Shown one piece after another: positions 10,001 through 17,613 of a DNA stretch of 64,000 bases. The notes under the pieces were generated by a model, which saw only the letters and a program-made list of their open reading frames with translations, made no database searches and was not told where the DNA came from. The DNA is taken from contig NZ_CP136920.1 of NCBI RefSeq assembly GCF_033100135.1, forward strand, positions 2,289,001-2,353,000, written 5' to 3'. Each line of letters starts with the position of its first letter. Position 1 is the first letter of the stretch. This DNA is from Rubellicoccus peritrichatus. Its GTDB lineage: Bacteria > Verrucomicrobiota > Verrucomicrobiia > Opitutales > Cerasicoccaceae. The translations under genes and the position numbers were made by a program.

Positions 10001-11013
10001 GTGGAAGTGGTTTTACAGTCGCCCGTTCAGTAACGGCTGACTACGCCATTGCTAACGAATTTCAAACTGTTGTTTTTGACCTTAATGAAGTATCCGAATG
10101 GGATGGCGAATCCATCACTGGATTACGCCTGGACCCGCTTAATGGAAGTGTCACGGGTATCGATTTTGAAATCGACTACATCGAAATTTCTGATGGCAAA
10201 GTCCAAAGCGATGACATCTTTCGTTACGATTTTGATGAAGCAGGTAATTTTGAAAATTGGACACGGGTCAAGGACTTTGGGGCGGCCATTGTTCTAGGCG
10301 GTTCGCTACAAGCTCAAAGCACGGGTTCTGATCCGATCCTAACTAATAATCTTGATGACTTCAGCGGAAGTCATGTCGCTGGTGTTCTACTGCGCATGAA
10401 ATCCTCCGTAAGCGGTCGTGTTGACTTATTTTGGACTACGTCCGAGACATCAGGGTTTGCTGCAGCCCGCAAAGTTGAAGCCAATTATAGTGGAGGCGAT
10501 GACTGGCAGTATCTTTATATTTCATTGTCAGAGCATGCTGAATGGGATGGGAAGACGATTACTCAGTTACGTTTGGATCCGACAAATATTAGCGGTGCTG
10601 ACTTCGCCATTGACCTCATTGCATCGAGTGACGGCGATTACGATGGGGATTCACTGCCGGATGTCTATGAAGCCACCAATGGTTTCGATCCGACCTCGGA
10701 TATGGATGCTTTGATGGATGCCGATGGAGATGGTTTCAATAATGTGTATGAATACATCGCGGGAACTGGTCCGCAGTCCGTTTCGGACCGTTTTGATGCA
10801 CGTATTGTTTCATCAGCTGGTAGTGCAATGGCTCTTAGTGTCAATGGTCGGGCCGGTCGTATCTATCGCCTGATGAGGAGTTTTCAATTGGTCGATCCAG
10901 TTTGGGTGGAGGTTGATTCTGTTAGTGCTTTGACCAGCGACATGGTAGTCAACTTATCTGATGATACAATTCATGAAAAGGTATTCTATCAAATCGAAGT
11001 ATCACTTCCTTAG
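7054..11013 (+). CDS. Large secreted trypsin-like multidomain protein
   Basis: About 1319 residues from the ATG at 7054, where an export signal starts (MFPHHILLHFFSTIAVVLVM). The frame continues upstream to 6967, but that would place the operator inside the gene. An S1-type peptidase domain comes first, with the triad H71 (AVTAAHC), D110 (DDVALIHLD) and S218 (GPGDSGGS). Next is a LamG/concanavalin-like domain (about bases 7870-8620), then a DUF1349-like beta-sandwich (about 8900-9490). Two tandem repeats of about 135 residues follow (about 9785-10195 and 10225-10630), both with EWDG-ITxLRLDP. The end holds thrombospondin-type calcium loops (DYDGDSLPD, DADGDGFNN). It is probably extracellular and binds polysaccharide or protein. 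It ends 7 bp before the convergent symporter. The catalytic assignment is strong, the target unknown. Confidence 0.88.
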   Translation: MFPHHILLHFFSTIAVVLVMDSPLNAVLRHPDMSDGEAIALGALPQFDSGASSNGCSAAMLNSEWAVTAAHCTSLADEQRVTLFYSKNGVTEFVSGTAYRTESGDGGYDDVALIHLDTPIEMATAWVAPYDRFDEYDQLGWQTGRGTSGALGVSVIGSDGVYRAMTQRIFSTKRESDNGEGSSIIPQHIFYNYNGSPESTNPNQYTTRFEGGTGPGDSGGSFYVYSRGRFFTASVVSGPSGDSNSDYRNGRLSTHGDAILARSGLEFAYPQNLAPRAIWVAEDLVASQANLSVVTSWSDRLAELSWSNQTDGGVGEPLLVHDGTPTGLAAVRFDGDDALGLSLAENPFAGQTAISVAMVIRTDAVGEGFQTDPFGTTGILDASNGDNAWGLSFSRNGRYGWAIEAQDDSVTTLFRPKPDSSSYGDGEWHVAVATWDGSEILNDNAGDDRNMKLFVDTVDNIRTGQGAYHFNVGRAALSLLLGDSQTNTLDGFKGDIAELRFYSGELQMHEVDRLLNSLRARYVDGQLGVVFERPWSNRITVEAGQGLLTRGLLTGGATSMEWTVTSGAGNVSFTDSFSPSTEITFDALGTYVLNALSYRESAVGITELIVDVVVPGEDAPTMTAESISGSWLSSDIGSVGMAGSFFENSSVYTLSAAGEGVGIDVGETYDEGQFVWKALTGDFDIVVRLDSVNASGGLPEAGLMIRGGAGPTDAAGYIGYTSAGTLRALFRTDGGYYADLTEDTTPGFTLPVYLKIERRNEQVSVYHSVDGISYNLFASNPELRLPGIVRAGMFAASGDDTVSASATFSEVSLEAVSSSKLSSPVFEDFDYSTAEIAVVSNSTGADEPWLDLALKSGPVNLDFTETYRAQNAVQFAIPPVGGDYTLRLLADDGCGISFLQRSAPIRFNQHYEFDTDGDAEGWTGNNIENLTINEGILTATASTNDPQINISGLSLAGSGYTQLAVRLRSAHAGAIQLFWSRVGGSGFTVARSVTADYAIANEFQTVVFDLNEVSEWDGESITGLRLDPLNGSVTGIDFEIDYIEISDGKVQSDDIFRYDFDEAGNFENWTRVKDFGAAIVLGGSLQAQSTGSDPILTNNLDDFSGSHVAGVLLRMKSSVSGRVDLFWTTSETSGFAAARKVEANYSGGDDWQYLYISLSEHAEWDGKTITQLRLDPTNISGADFAIDLIASSDGDYDGDSLPDVYEATNGFDPTSDMDALMDADGDGFNNVYEYIAGTGPQSVSDRFDARIVSSAGSAMALSVNGRAGRIYRLMRSFQLVDPVWVEVDSVSALTSDMVVNLSDDTIHEKVFYQIEVSLP

Positions 11014-11020
11014 AATCTGT

Positions 11021-12448
11021 TTAGTCTGTACTTAAAGCACGTTCTTTCAATCGGCGTTGAGTTTCCTCAGCGCGTTGACGACTGATTGGATACAAGCACA
11101 TCAGGGCAATCGCCAAGAAGAGTCCTAAGGACTGAAAGCCAATCAACATTGCTTTCATTTTGATGGCAACATCCTCATTGAGACCAACCGTGTCGACTGC
11201 ACCTTGATCATAACCAGCGGCCGTTGCCATGTAACCTCCAAGCCCAAAGGTCAGCCCTTGGGCTGCCTTCAGAGCAAAACCTTTCACTGCACTAAACATT
11301 CCTTCACGGCGGCGGCCGGTTGCCAGCTCGTCGTCGTCGCAGACATCTGCAACCATGGAGTCCACCATTAGCCAGCAGCCTTGCATGCCAATAAAAGTAA
11401 TCGCTCCCGCCACATACATGGCCCAGGGCCAGCGCGGATCGATGGCAAAGAAGTTTGCGATGGTACCTGATACAACAAATGTCAGGCCTATGATCATCGC
11501 TATGCGTTTGTTATAACGCGTCGACAGATAGCCGATCAAAAACATACTGCCGTAAGAAAGAGTCACAGCCAGTGTTGTGAATATCCCGGTGAACTGTCCT
11601 ACTGCTTGTTCGCTGCCTTCAAAAACATAATGCAGCATGATTAAGGGAGCGATGCTCTGAGCTGAGAAAAGCGCCACAATAATTGTGACATAAGTAATGA
11701 ATAGGATGACAAATGGTTTGTTCGTCATCGTGTACTTGATTGCGGAAATCAGTTTGATCGGCTCCTGCTCTTCAATTTCCAAATTCTCCCGACAGCCAAT
11801 GGTTGGGATAAGCCCTGAGATGAGCACTACGGCAGAAACACCAATTGTGACCCAAAATGCTCCGACTCCAATGTTTGGGAAATGGTCTGCCGCAGCCAGG
11901 CTGAATAGCCATCCGGCAGCAAGTGAGCCGATCAGGCCGATTAGCATACGCCAGCGTATGACGCGTGTTCGTTCGTCGTAGTCAGGGCTTAGCTCAAAGC
12001 CCAGTGCTGTGTAGGGGACCACGAACAGCGTATAGGCTATCGCGAGCAAACTGCCGATGGTCACAACATAAAAGAACGCGATATTCGTGTGCCATGGATT
12101 GCCGACTGTATCGAGGCCGATTGGTGTCCACAGAAGGGGAAGGAGTAGGGCGCAAAACAGGACACCAATGAACATCAGAGGCCGGCGTCGGCCAAATCGA
12201 GTCTTTAGGTTGTCCGAGACGTTACCAATCCATGGGTCGGTGAAGGCATCAATCAGCCTGGGCATTGCGAGAGCGAGCCCAGCGAGCTCAGGAGTGAACT
12301 TGAAATGGTTCACATAGACAAGCGTTCCCAACGCCGTCAGCGTATTGAACATGAAGTTGTCAGCTAAACCTCCGAATCCCCAGGTGACTTTAGTCCGTAA
12401 TGGGACCTTAACTTGCCCGGGAATTGGGGGAACTGGTGAGTGCGCCAT
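11021..12448 (-). CDS. GPH-family sugar:cation symporter
   Basis: A 475-residue membrane protein of the glycoside-pentoside-hexuronide symporter group (MFS fold). It has about twelve hydrophobic segments and the family loop DPWIGNVSDNLKTRFGRRRP near residues 71-90. GPH proteins import mono- or oligosaccharides and glycosides with Na+ or H+. Here the substrate is probably a sugar released by the neighbouring secreted enzymes, which is inference. It is divergent from the LacI gene across 186 bp, and an operator-like palindrome lies 50 bp upstream of its start. Confidence 0.92.
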   Translation of the reverse strand: MAHSPVPPIPGQVKVPLRTKVTWGFGGLADNFMFNTLTALGTLVYVNHFKFTPELAGLALAMPRLIDAFTDPWIGNVSDNLKTRFGRRRPLMFIGVLFCALLLPLLWTPIGLDTVGNPWHTNIAFFYVVTIGSLLAIAYTLFVVPYTALGFELSPDYDERTRVIRWRMLIGLIGSLAAGWLFSLAAADHFPNIGVGAFWVTIGVSAVVLISGLIPTIGCRENLEIEEQEPIKLISAIKYTMTNKPFVILFITYVTIIVALFSAQSIAPLIMLHYVFEGSEQAVGQFTGIFTTLAVTLSYGSMFLIGYLSTRYNKRIAMIIGLTFVVSGTIANFFAIDPRWPWAMYVAGAITFIGMQGCWLMVDSMVADVCDDDELATGRRREGMFSAVKGFALKAAQGLTFGLGGYMATAAGYDQGAVDTVGLNEDVAIKMKAMLIGFQSLGLFLAIALMCLYPISRQRAEETQRRLKERALSTD

Positions 12449-12497
12449 TATTACCTGACTGGATTTGGTTGGTTTTTAAAGTGAAAACAAATTTTAT

Positions 12498-12511
12498 AAG
12501 AATGGATTCTT
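12498..12511. promoter_or_regulatory. LacI-type operator candidate, site 4
   Basis: AAGAATGGATTCTT, 13 of 14 to the consensus palindrome. It lies 50 bp upstream of the symporter start (minus strand) inside the symporter-lacI intergenic region. Confidence 0.65.
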
Positions 12512-12556
12512 TAACAAAGGCAAGCTTATCCAGTCACTACCAATATTCTCATAGGC

Positions 12557-12580
12557 AAGAATCTATGGGAAACCATTCTT
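12557..12580. promoter_or_regulatory. Widely spaced operator half-sites before lacI-type gene
   Basis: AAGAATC (12557-12563) and its inverted partner CCATTCTT (12573-12580) carry the same outer half-sites as the compact 14-bp operators, but 12 bp separates the AAGAAT and ATTCTT cores. An inner ATGG/CCAT inverted repeat lies between them. The site lies about 55-78 bp upstream of the regulator gene and may serve autoregulation. This is weaker than the compact sites. Confidence 0.4.
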
Positions 12581-12634
12581 TAGGCTTTTACTAGAGATAC
12601 ACTTGTCTCATGATAATGGCTGAAATTACTGATT

Positions 12635-13672
12635 ATGAAAGCTCGTTTGAAAGATGTCGCCGCCAAGGCTGGCGTTGCCCCCAATACCGCCTCAACCATT
12701 CTCAATCGGCGCCCAAATTCCTGGGCTTCCAAGGAAACTGAGGAGCGGGTGTTTAAAGCCGCCGAAGAGCTAGGCTACCGTCCGAGTCGGGCAGCCCTTG
12801 GTTTACGTTTGGGGAGCTTTCGCACAGTTGGTTTACTCATTCCGGATCTTCACAACCCAATCTACACGACATATGCCGACTATTTGGAGTGCCGTTTGCG
12901 TGAGATGGATTACGATCTCATCCTTGAACATTCACGCACGGATTTGGAGTATGAAAAGCACTGTCTGGACTCATTGCTTGAGCGACAGATCGATGCGGTG
13001 AGTTATTTCGTCAGTGACCGCAAAAATCAAGCTGCATTTTTGGAGAAAGCCAAAGCGGCTGGAAAGGAAGTGGTCGTCCTTACTGAAGCCCTTGAGAAGC
13101 CTTTGCCTTACGATACCATCGAGATGGATTTCTCATCAGGCATCAATGCGGCCATTGAGCACCTGCTAGAGCTTGGACATCGGCGTTTTGTCTTCCTGTG
13201 TGCCTTGGCAAAAGGGCAGGAGCCAGGTGAAAGGCCCGATGCTTATCGACGGCTTTTGAGTGAGCGAGGCATCCCTCAGCAAGACTGTAGTTTCATCAGT
13301 TGCGCGCATGAGTTAAGCAGTGCACGAACTGCATTCGGGGAATTTCTCGATGCTAGTAAGCAGGATAGACCAACGGCGTTGATAGCAATGAACGACTTGT
13401 CAGCTTTTGGCGCGATGAGAGCAGCCTGGGATCGTGGCTTGGATGTCCCTGGAGATTTATCTGTGATCGGAGTCGATGACATCCCGCTTGGTGATTGCCT
13501 TTACCGTCGTCTTACCACCATCGGCCAGCCGCTAAAGAAAATGGCGGATACGACTGCCGAAATGTTGCTTTCACGACTGGAAGCTAAATCTGCACCACCC
13601 AAGCCACGTGCAGTTCGATTTGAGGCAAAGCTCTTACTTAAGGAGACGACCGCACCACCTCCTGTATCGTAA
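12635..13672 (+). CDS. LacI-family transcriptional regulator
   Basis: A 345-residue LacI/GalR regulator. The N-terminal helix-turn-helix is at about residues 4-24 (LKDVAAKAGVAPNTASTILNRR), followed by the hinge region and a periplasmic-binding-protein-like effector domain from about residue 62 (RTVGLLIPDLHNPIY ... LSVIGVDDIPLGDCLYRRLTTI). Such proteins bind palindromic operators as dimers and release them, or occasionally gain affinity, on binding a sugar. The divergent symporter and the recurring AAGAATCGATTCTT palindrome make it the natural regulator of the symporter, sulfatase 3, the trypsin-like protein and the PEP-CTERM pair. The effector is unknown. Confidence 0.93.
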   Translation: MKARLKDVAAKAGVAPNTASTILNRRPNSWASKETEERVFKAAEELGYRPSRAALGLRLGSFRTVGLLIPDLHNPIYTTYADYLECRLREMDYDLILEHSRTDLEYEKHCLDSLLERQIDAVSYFVSDRKNQAAFLEKAKAAGKEVVVLTEALEKPLPYDTIEMDFSSGINAAIEHLLELGHRRFVFLCALAKGQEPGERPDAYRRLLSERGIPQQDCSFISCAHELSSARTAFGEFLDASKQDRPTALIAMNDLSAFGAMRAAWDRGLDVPGDLSVIGVDDIPLGDCLYRRLTTIGQPLKKMADTTAEMLLSRLEAKSAPPKPRAVRFEAKLLLKETTAPPPVS

Positions 13673-13739
13673 ATGCAAAATTAAAGAGCTCTTTTTGAAG
13701 TTTTGCTATAAACTGGGTATATGCAAACGGTGCAAATCA

Positions 13740-14126
13740 TTATGGCGTATACTCAATGTAATCAATTTCCTCGAATCCGACGACATTGGGAATCCAAATA
13801 TTTTTGACGAAGTCCACATGGTCGGGGTGGTCGTTGTAGAACGTATAGTCCGCTTGATTATCAAAGACCATGAAAAGGCCATAATCAAAATTGTTCTTGG
13901 GACTGGTTTCTTTAACTATCGCAAAATCTTGCACCGTTGATATATCGCTTAGGGCTTGTGCTCGGCTTAAAAAATAAGCCTCTTCGTTAGAGCCTTCGGG
14001 ATGCTTCAACTTAAAAAAGACTGTATGAGTTATGCTGGATACATTTGTGTCGGATTTAGATGTCTCCAAAGTGGTGCATCCCCCCAGAAGGGCGATCAAT
14101 ATTACAGCGAGAGCTACTGTTTTCAT
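13740..14126 (-). CDS. Lipoprotein with Dabb (dimeric alpha/beta barrel) domain
   Basis: A 128-residue protein. Residues 1-17 form a lipoprotein signal with lipobox LLGGC (C17). From about residue 32 it follows the stress-responsive A/B-barrel (Dabb) pattern: ITHTVFFKLKHPEG, a middle DFAIVKETSPKNNFDYGLFMVFDNQADYxFY segment and HPDHVDFV near the end. Dabb proteins form small dimeric barrels of varied or unknown function. A lipid-anchored copy suggests a periplasmic role. It is convergent with the LacI gene and looks monocistronic. Confidence 0.8.
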   Translation of the reverse strand: MKTVALAVILIALLGGCTTLETSKSDTNVSSITHTVFFKLKHPEGSNEEAYFLSRAQALSDISTVQDFAIVKETSPKNNFDYGLFMVFDNQADYTFYNDHPDHVDFVKNIWIPNVVGFEEIDYIEYTP

Positions 14127-14758
14127 ATTAGTGGTATTATAATTGGTTCAGCTAATGAAGAATTATAGCCTTTACTCGTAATAGGCTTGAAAGCAAGAGG
14201 TAGAGCGTTGCTAAAAAGTGGTCAATGCCTTAGTCGGAGTTTGTAGATCAATCGCTGCCCGCATCGAAAGCAAAAAGCTAGTAAATAAAATCTAAACTCC
14301 CTATTATTATACGGAAAGTATTGATAAATGATGCGCTTGACGCAGGTTTTCAGGGAATGGCAGAGCCTGAAAATGGTAGACACAGTAGGGCTCGAACTTA
14401 AGTTAAAGGACTCGGAAGCAATTGATAAGGTACCTGTGGTCTTGATAGTAAGTCTAGGATTCTCTGATGAACTCTTTTGAGCAGAGATTTTAGTTACTTT
14501 ATATTTCTGCTCTTATGATCAAAAAGCTTGTATTGCTTTTCGGGTGTTCTCGCAAAGGAAAGCTAATCTCTTTTCATCAACAAAAGAATTCGTGCTAGTT
14601 TGGTTTTTAGCCCAAAATTTTAGGGTTATTCCTTATATTTTGTAGAAAATATATTGATATTAGGGCAATATTCTACTTAATGCGAGATTCGATACGTTTG
14701 AAAAGCAATCATAGACGGCTTTTCAGCTAATTTTTAATCCACTACACGAGCACTATCC
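14127..14758. other. Non-coding stretch before small PEP-CTERM gene
   Basis: An AT-rich region with no convincing coding sequence. It contains only the tRNA-Val 3'-end fragment listed separately at 14374-14397. The last part should hold the promoter of the gene at 14759, but no clear box could be assigned. Confidence 0.5.
14374..14397 (-). pseudogene. Fragment of tRNA-Val 3' end
   Basis: 24 nt match the acceptor/T-arm part of the intact tRNA-Val at 15793-15816 at 22 positions, including CCA, and then the similarity stops. The anticodon arm and 5' half are absent. The fragment is in the same orientation as the intact tRNA, 1.4 kb away, so the two form direct repeats around the PEP-CTERM gene at 14759. 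Confidence 0.6.
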
Positions 14759-15337
14759 ATGACAGCGAGAATTACGCTATTATTTACATTTTGTACCGTT
14801 TTTACGAGCTCCTTAGCGAAGGCAGCGATAACGGCATCGTTTTCACAGTTCGACAATACAGCAATTGTCTTTACTCTGAAGGGTGACATTCCAGTAGGGG
14901 CTAATATTGGTGCAGGTGCTCCAAACGTTCTGTTTATCGGTGTTCCCGGTGATACTGATTGGGTTGCCAGCCAGGGGACCGATGATACAACCACTAACAT
15001 GGGATCGCCAAGTCGGCTTGCCAGTTCCAGCGCCTACAACCCAAACGATGCGGGAGACTTCATACAGGTTGTTTACGATGCAAACTTCTCTGTCGGTGAC
15101 ACGGTTGATACCATGGTGACTCTCAATGGAAATAATATCATACCTGCAAATGTGGACCCTAATTCGATGATCGTAAGTGCCGGATTTGATTCTCTAGCAG
15201 TTATTCCAGATCCTACGACTGACGTAGGTAACGCCATTCCAGAGCCTGCGACTTATGCCGCTGTATTGGCAATGATCGCCTTGGGTGTTATTGGCTTCCG
15301 CCACCGCTTCAAAGGCGAAACACGGCCCAGCTCTTAG
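14759..15337 (+). CDS. Small PEP-CTERM exported protein
   Basis: A 192-residue protein with a signal peptide (MTARITLLFTFCTVFTSSLAKA) and a C-terminal PEP-CTERM signal (AIPEPATYAAVLAMIALGVIGFRHR). The mature body of about 140 residues is rich in Asn, Asp and Gly. It shows no catalytic motif and I do not recognise its family beyond the sorting signal. It is flanked by a tRNA-Val fragment upstream and the intact tRNA-Val downstream, so a past small insertion is possible. An intrinsic terminator follows. Confidence 0.82.
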   Translation: MTARITLLFTFCTVFTSSLAKAAITASFSQFDNTAIVFTLKGDIPVGANIGAGAPNVLFIGVPGDTDWVASQGTDDTTTNMGSPSRLASSSAYNPNDAGDFIQVVYDANFSVGDTVDTMVTLNGNNIIPANVDPNSMIVSAGFDSLAVIPDPTTDVGNAIPEPATYAAVLAMIALGVIGFRHRFKGETRPSS

Positions 15338-15363
15338 GCGCGTTTTACACAATCACTTCTTTC

Positions 15364-15394
15364 AAAACCGTCTTCTTTGGGAGGGCGGTTTTTT
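15364..15394 (+). terminator. Intrinsic terminator after small PEP-CTERM gene
   Basis: AAAACCG (15364-15370) pairs with CGGTTTT (15386-15392), extended by a G-U and a C-G pair. The descending arm runs into six T residues. Confidence 0.8.
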
Positions 15395-15792
15395 GTTGTA
15401 GGGTATAATGATTGATAAGAGAGGTATTTTTAAACACTCGGCATAAGTCTCAAGCAACTCATAAGAAGGTGCCTTTTTGCCACCTTCATTGCCCGTAATG
15501 GTATCCCTCGGAGATATGCACAAGAGCTATGCGTCACAGTGATTCAACCTTGCTGACGATGTATATACGGATGTTGAGCAGTTGCAGGATACCTCTAGTT
15601 TAGAGAAGCTTCCACGCTTTGATAGTGGTGAAACGTTGCTACGTATATTGCCACAGAAAACAGACGCTCAAGGGCAATCGCGGTCACAAACTGGCATGAA
15701 TGGTCATTTATCTGGTATTTCAGAAAGCTCTGCCAATCAGCGTCTTAGTCTCATCGAGTCACGTCTAGACTTGATCATTTACGCTTTAGAAA
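15395..15792. other. Region between terminator and tRNA-Val, no supported gene
   Basis: A plus-strand open frame spans 15582-15836, but its last 15 codons are the complement of the tRNA and end in the familiar artefactual VGLEPTTYSV peptide. The part before the tRNA has no recognisable domain or ribosome-binding site. I treat it as non-coding. It could be the remnant of a gene truncated by integration at the tRNA. Confidence 0.5.
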
Positions 15793-15869
15793 TGGTAGAC
15801 GCTGTAGGGCTCGAACCTACGACCTACTCGGTGTAAACGAGTTGCTCTAGCCAACTGAGCTAAGCGTCC
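15793..15869 (-). tRNA. tRNA-Val (anticodon TAC)
   Basis: A full cloverleaf on the minus strand: acceptor GGACGCT pairs with AGCGTCT (first pair G-U), D-arm GCTCAGTTGG, anticodon loop with TAC, T-loop GTTCGAGCC, and a genomically encoded CCA (complement of 15793-15795). It lies 103 bp upstream of ilvN on the opposite strand. Confidence 0.95.
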
Positions 15870-15972
15870 ATATTGAAGAAGTGCGGAATAATGGTGTTTG
15901 TTCTATCACTTGCAAGCGATTTTTTTCTTTTGATTTCGAATTTTATCTGACATTCTCCGCCGCTTTCCAAAA

Positions 15973-16467
15973 ATGCGTCACACAATATCAGCTCTAGTAG
16001 AAAACAAGTTCGGTGTCCTCGCGCGCATCGCTGGCATGTTCAGCGGCCGCGGGTTTAATATCGATACGCTGAATGTGGGACCGACCCACGACAAGCTCTA
16101 CTCACGCATTACGATCACGGTGCTGGCCGAGGATGAAACCCATCTGGACCAGGCGATTAAGCAGCTTGACAAACTGATCAACGTCATCGAGGTGACCCAC
16201 TTTGACGACCGCGCGACCTTCGTTGCGAGAGAGCTTGTCATGCTGAAAATCAAAGCCGATGCCGGTAATCGTTCTAACATTATCGAGATTGCCGATATTT
16301 TCCGGGCCAAGATAGTCGATGTTGCTCCGGATTCGATCATTATCGAAATGACGGGGAATGAGAACAAGATTCGTGCTTTCTTCGAGTTGATAACGCCATT
16401 TGGCATACTCGAAATGGCACGCACTGGAATGGTCGCACTACCACGTGGTTACAAGGCGGAACGTTAA
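15973..16467 (+). CDS. ilvN: Acetolactate synthase small (regulatory) subunit
   Basis: A 164-residue protein with the N-terminal ACT domain typical of IlvN/IlvH (TISALVENKFGVLARIAGMFSGRGFNID) and a C-terminal domain with the conserved ELVMLKI and the GxxE(M/I)TG region. It binds the catalytic subunit IlvB and gives valine feedback inhibition in the first common step of branched-chain amino acid synthesis. ilvC follows 48 bp downstream on the same strand. No ilvB is present in the window, although it usually precedes ilvN. The ATG at 15973 gives the normal family length. Confidence 0.96.
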   Translation: MRHTISALVENKFGVLARIAGMFSGRGFNIDTLNVGPTHDKLYSRITITVLAEDETHLDQAIKQLDKLINVIEVTHFDDRATFVARELVMLKIKADAGNRSNIIEIADIFRAKIVDVAPDSIIIEMTGNENKIRAFFELITPFGILEMARTGMVALPRGYKAER

Positions 16468-16515
16468 TCGTTTGACTGCCACGGATTTCTTTTAACTCAA
16501 AACAAGAACACCAAA

Positions 16516-17550
16516 ATGCCCGCAAAAGTCTACACGGACAAAGACGCTGATTTACGCGTCATTAAGAAAAAAACCCTGGCCGTTATCGGATACGGTTCAC
16601 AGGGGCACGCCCACGCCCTCAATTTGAAGGACAGTGGCTGCAAAGTTATCATCGGCCTCTACGCAAAGAGCAAGTCGATCGCAACGGCTGAAGAGCAAGG
16701 TTTCGAGGTATACTCGACTGCTGAAGCCGTCCAAAAGGCAGACGTGATCATGGTCGCGTTGCCGGATATGGTGCAGGCTAAGGTGTATGAAGAAGACATC
16801 CTGCCTAACCTTACCGAAGGCAAAACCCTGCTTTTCAGTCACGGTCTCGCCATTCATTATGGCTTGATCAAGCCACCTGCTGGTGTTGACGTCATCATGG
16901 TTGCTCCTAAGGGACCAGGCCATGTTGTCCGCACGCAGTATCTTGAAGGCAAGGGTGTTCCTGCGCTGATCGCGGTCCTGGAAGGTTCTTCCAAGAACGC
17001 CAAGAAGATTGCTTTGGCATGGGCCAAGGGCGTTGGCGGTACCCGCGCTGGTGTTCTCCAGACTTCTTTCAAGGAAGAAACCGAAACCGACTTGTTCGGT
17101 GAGCAGGCAGTCCTTTGCGGTGGTGCCAGTGCATTGGTTCAGGCTGGTTTTGAAACACTCGTTGAGGCTGGTTATCAGCCTGAGATGGCTTACTTTGAAT
17201 GTCTCCATGAGCTCAAGCTGATCGTTGACTTGATGATCGAATCCGGTGTCAGCGGCATGCGCTTTTCGATCTCGGATACAGCCGAGTATGGTGATGTGAC
17301 TCGCGGCCCACGCGTTGTGAATGCGTCTTCAAAGAAAGCCATGAAGGCGATCTTGAAGGAAATCCAGTCCGGTAAGTTCACCAAGGAATGGGTTAAAGAG
17401 CACCAGAGCGGTAACAAGAACTTTAACAAGCTCCGTAAGGAAGGCGAAAAGCACCCGATCGAAAAGACCGGCAAACGCCTGCGTAACCTGATGCCATGGA
17501 TTCCTAAGAAGAATCTGAAGGGCACCCAGGCTTCTTACTCATCGAAGTAA
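16516..17550 (+). CDS. ilvC: Ketol-acid reductoisomerase
   Basis: A 344-residue class I enzyme. The Rossmann nucleotide-binding motif [17 protein letters not shown] is at about residues 26-42. The C-terminal knotted helical domain has the metal-binding acidic residues in the [12 protein letters not shown] and [13 protein letters not shown] segments. It converts acetolactate and acetohydroxybutyrate to dihydroxy acids with NADPH and Mg2+ in valine, leucine and isoleucine synthesis. It is co-directional with ilvN, 48 bp apart, and is closed by a long terminator hairpin before hemC. Confidence 0.97.
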   Translation: MPAKVYTDKDADLRVIKKKTLAVIGYGSQGHAHALNLKDSGCKVIIGLYAKSKSIATAEEQGFEVYSTAEAVQKADVIMVALPDMVQAKVYEEDILPNLTEGKTLLFSHGLAIHYGLIKPPAGVDVIMVAPKGPGHVVRTQYLEGKGVPALIAVLEGSSKNAKKIALAWAKGVGGTRAGVLQTSFKEETETDLFGEQAVLCGGASALVQAGFETLVEAGYQPEMAYFECLHELKLIVDLMIESGVSGMRFSISDTAEYGDVTRGPRVVNASSKKAMKAILKEIQSGKFTKEWVKEHQSGNKNFNKLRKEGEKHPIEKTGKRLRNLMPWIPKKNLKGTQASYSSK

Positions 17551-17562
17551 TTTAAAACGAAT

Positions 17563-17602
17563 GGCTTCCGCTTCTCTTTAACGAGAGGCGGAAGCCTGTT
17601 TC
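17563..17602 (+). terminator. Long hairpin terminator after ilvC
   Basis: GGCTTCCGC (17563-17571) pairs perfectly with GCGGAAGCC (17588-17596), and five further pairs (one G-U) close a short loop, giving a 14-bp stem. The tail is only moderately T-rich (TGTTTCG), so termination may be partial before hemC. Confidence 0.7.
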
Positions 17603-17613
17603 GTCTTTAGACA

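Noticed and set aside
13674-13705. Possible terminator after the LacI gene (GCAAAA/TTTTGC with inner AAAGAG/CTCTTT)
   Set aside because: AT-rich, with a loopless inner palindrome and no clean T tract. Too weak to call.
15582-15836. An 84-codon open frame before tRNA-Val
   Set aside because: Its end is the complement of the tRNA, giving the well-known artefactual VGLEPTTYSV peptide. The rest has no domain, start signal or neighbour support.
16597-17208. 203-codon minus-strand frame opposite ilvC
   Set aside because: It overlaps a certain housekeeping gene and has no recognisable protein pattern.
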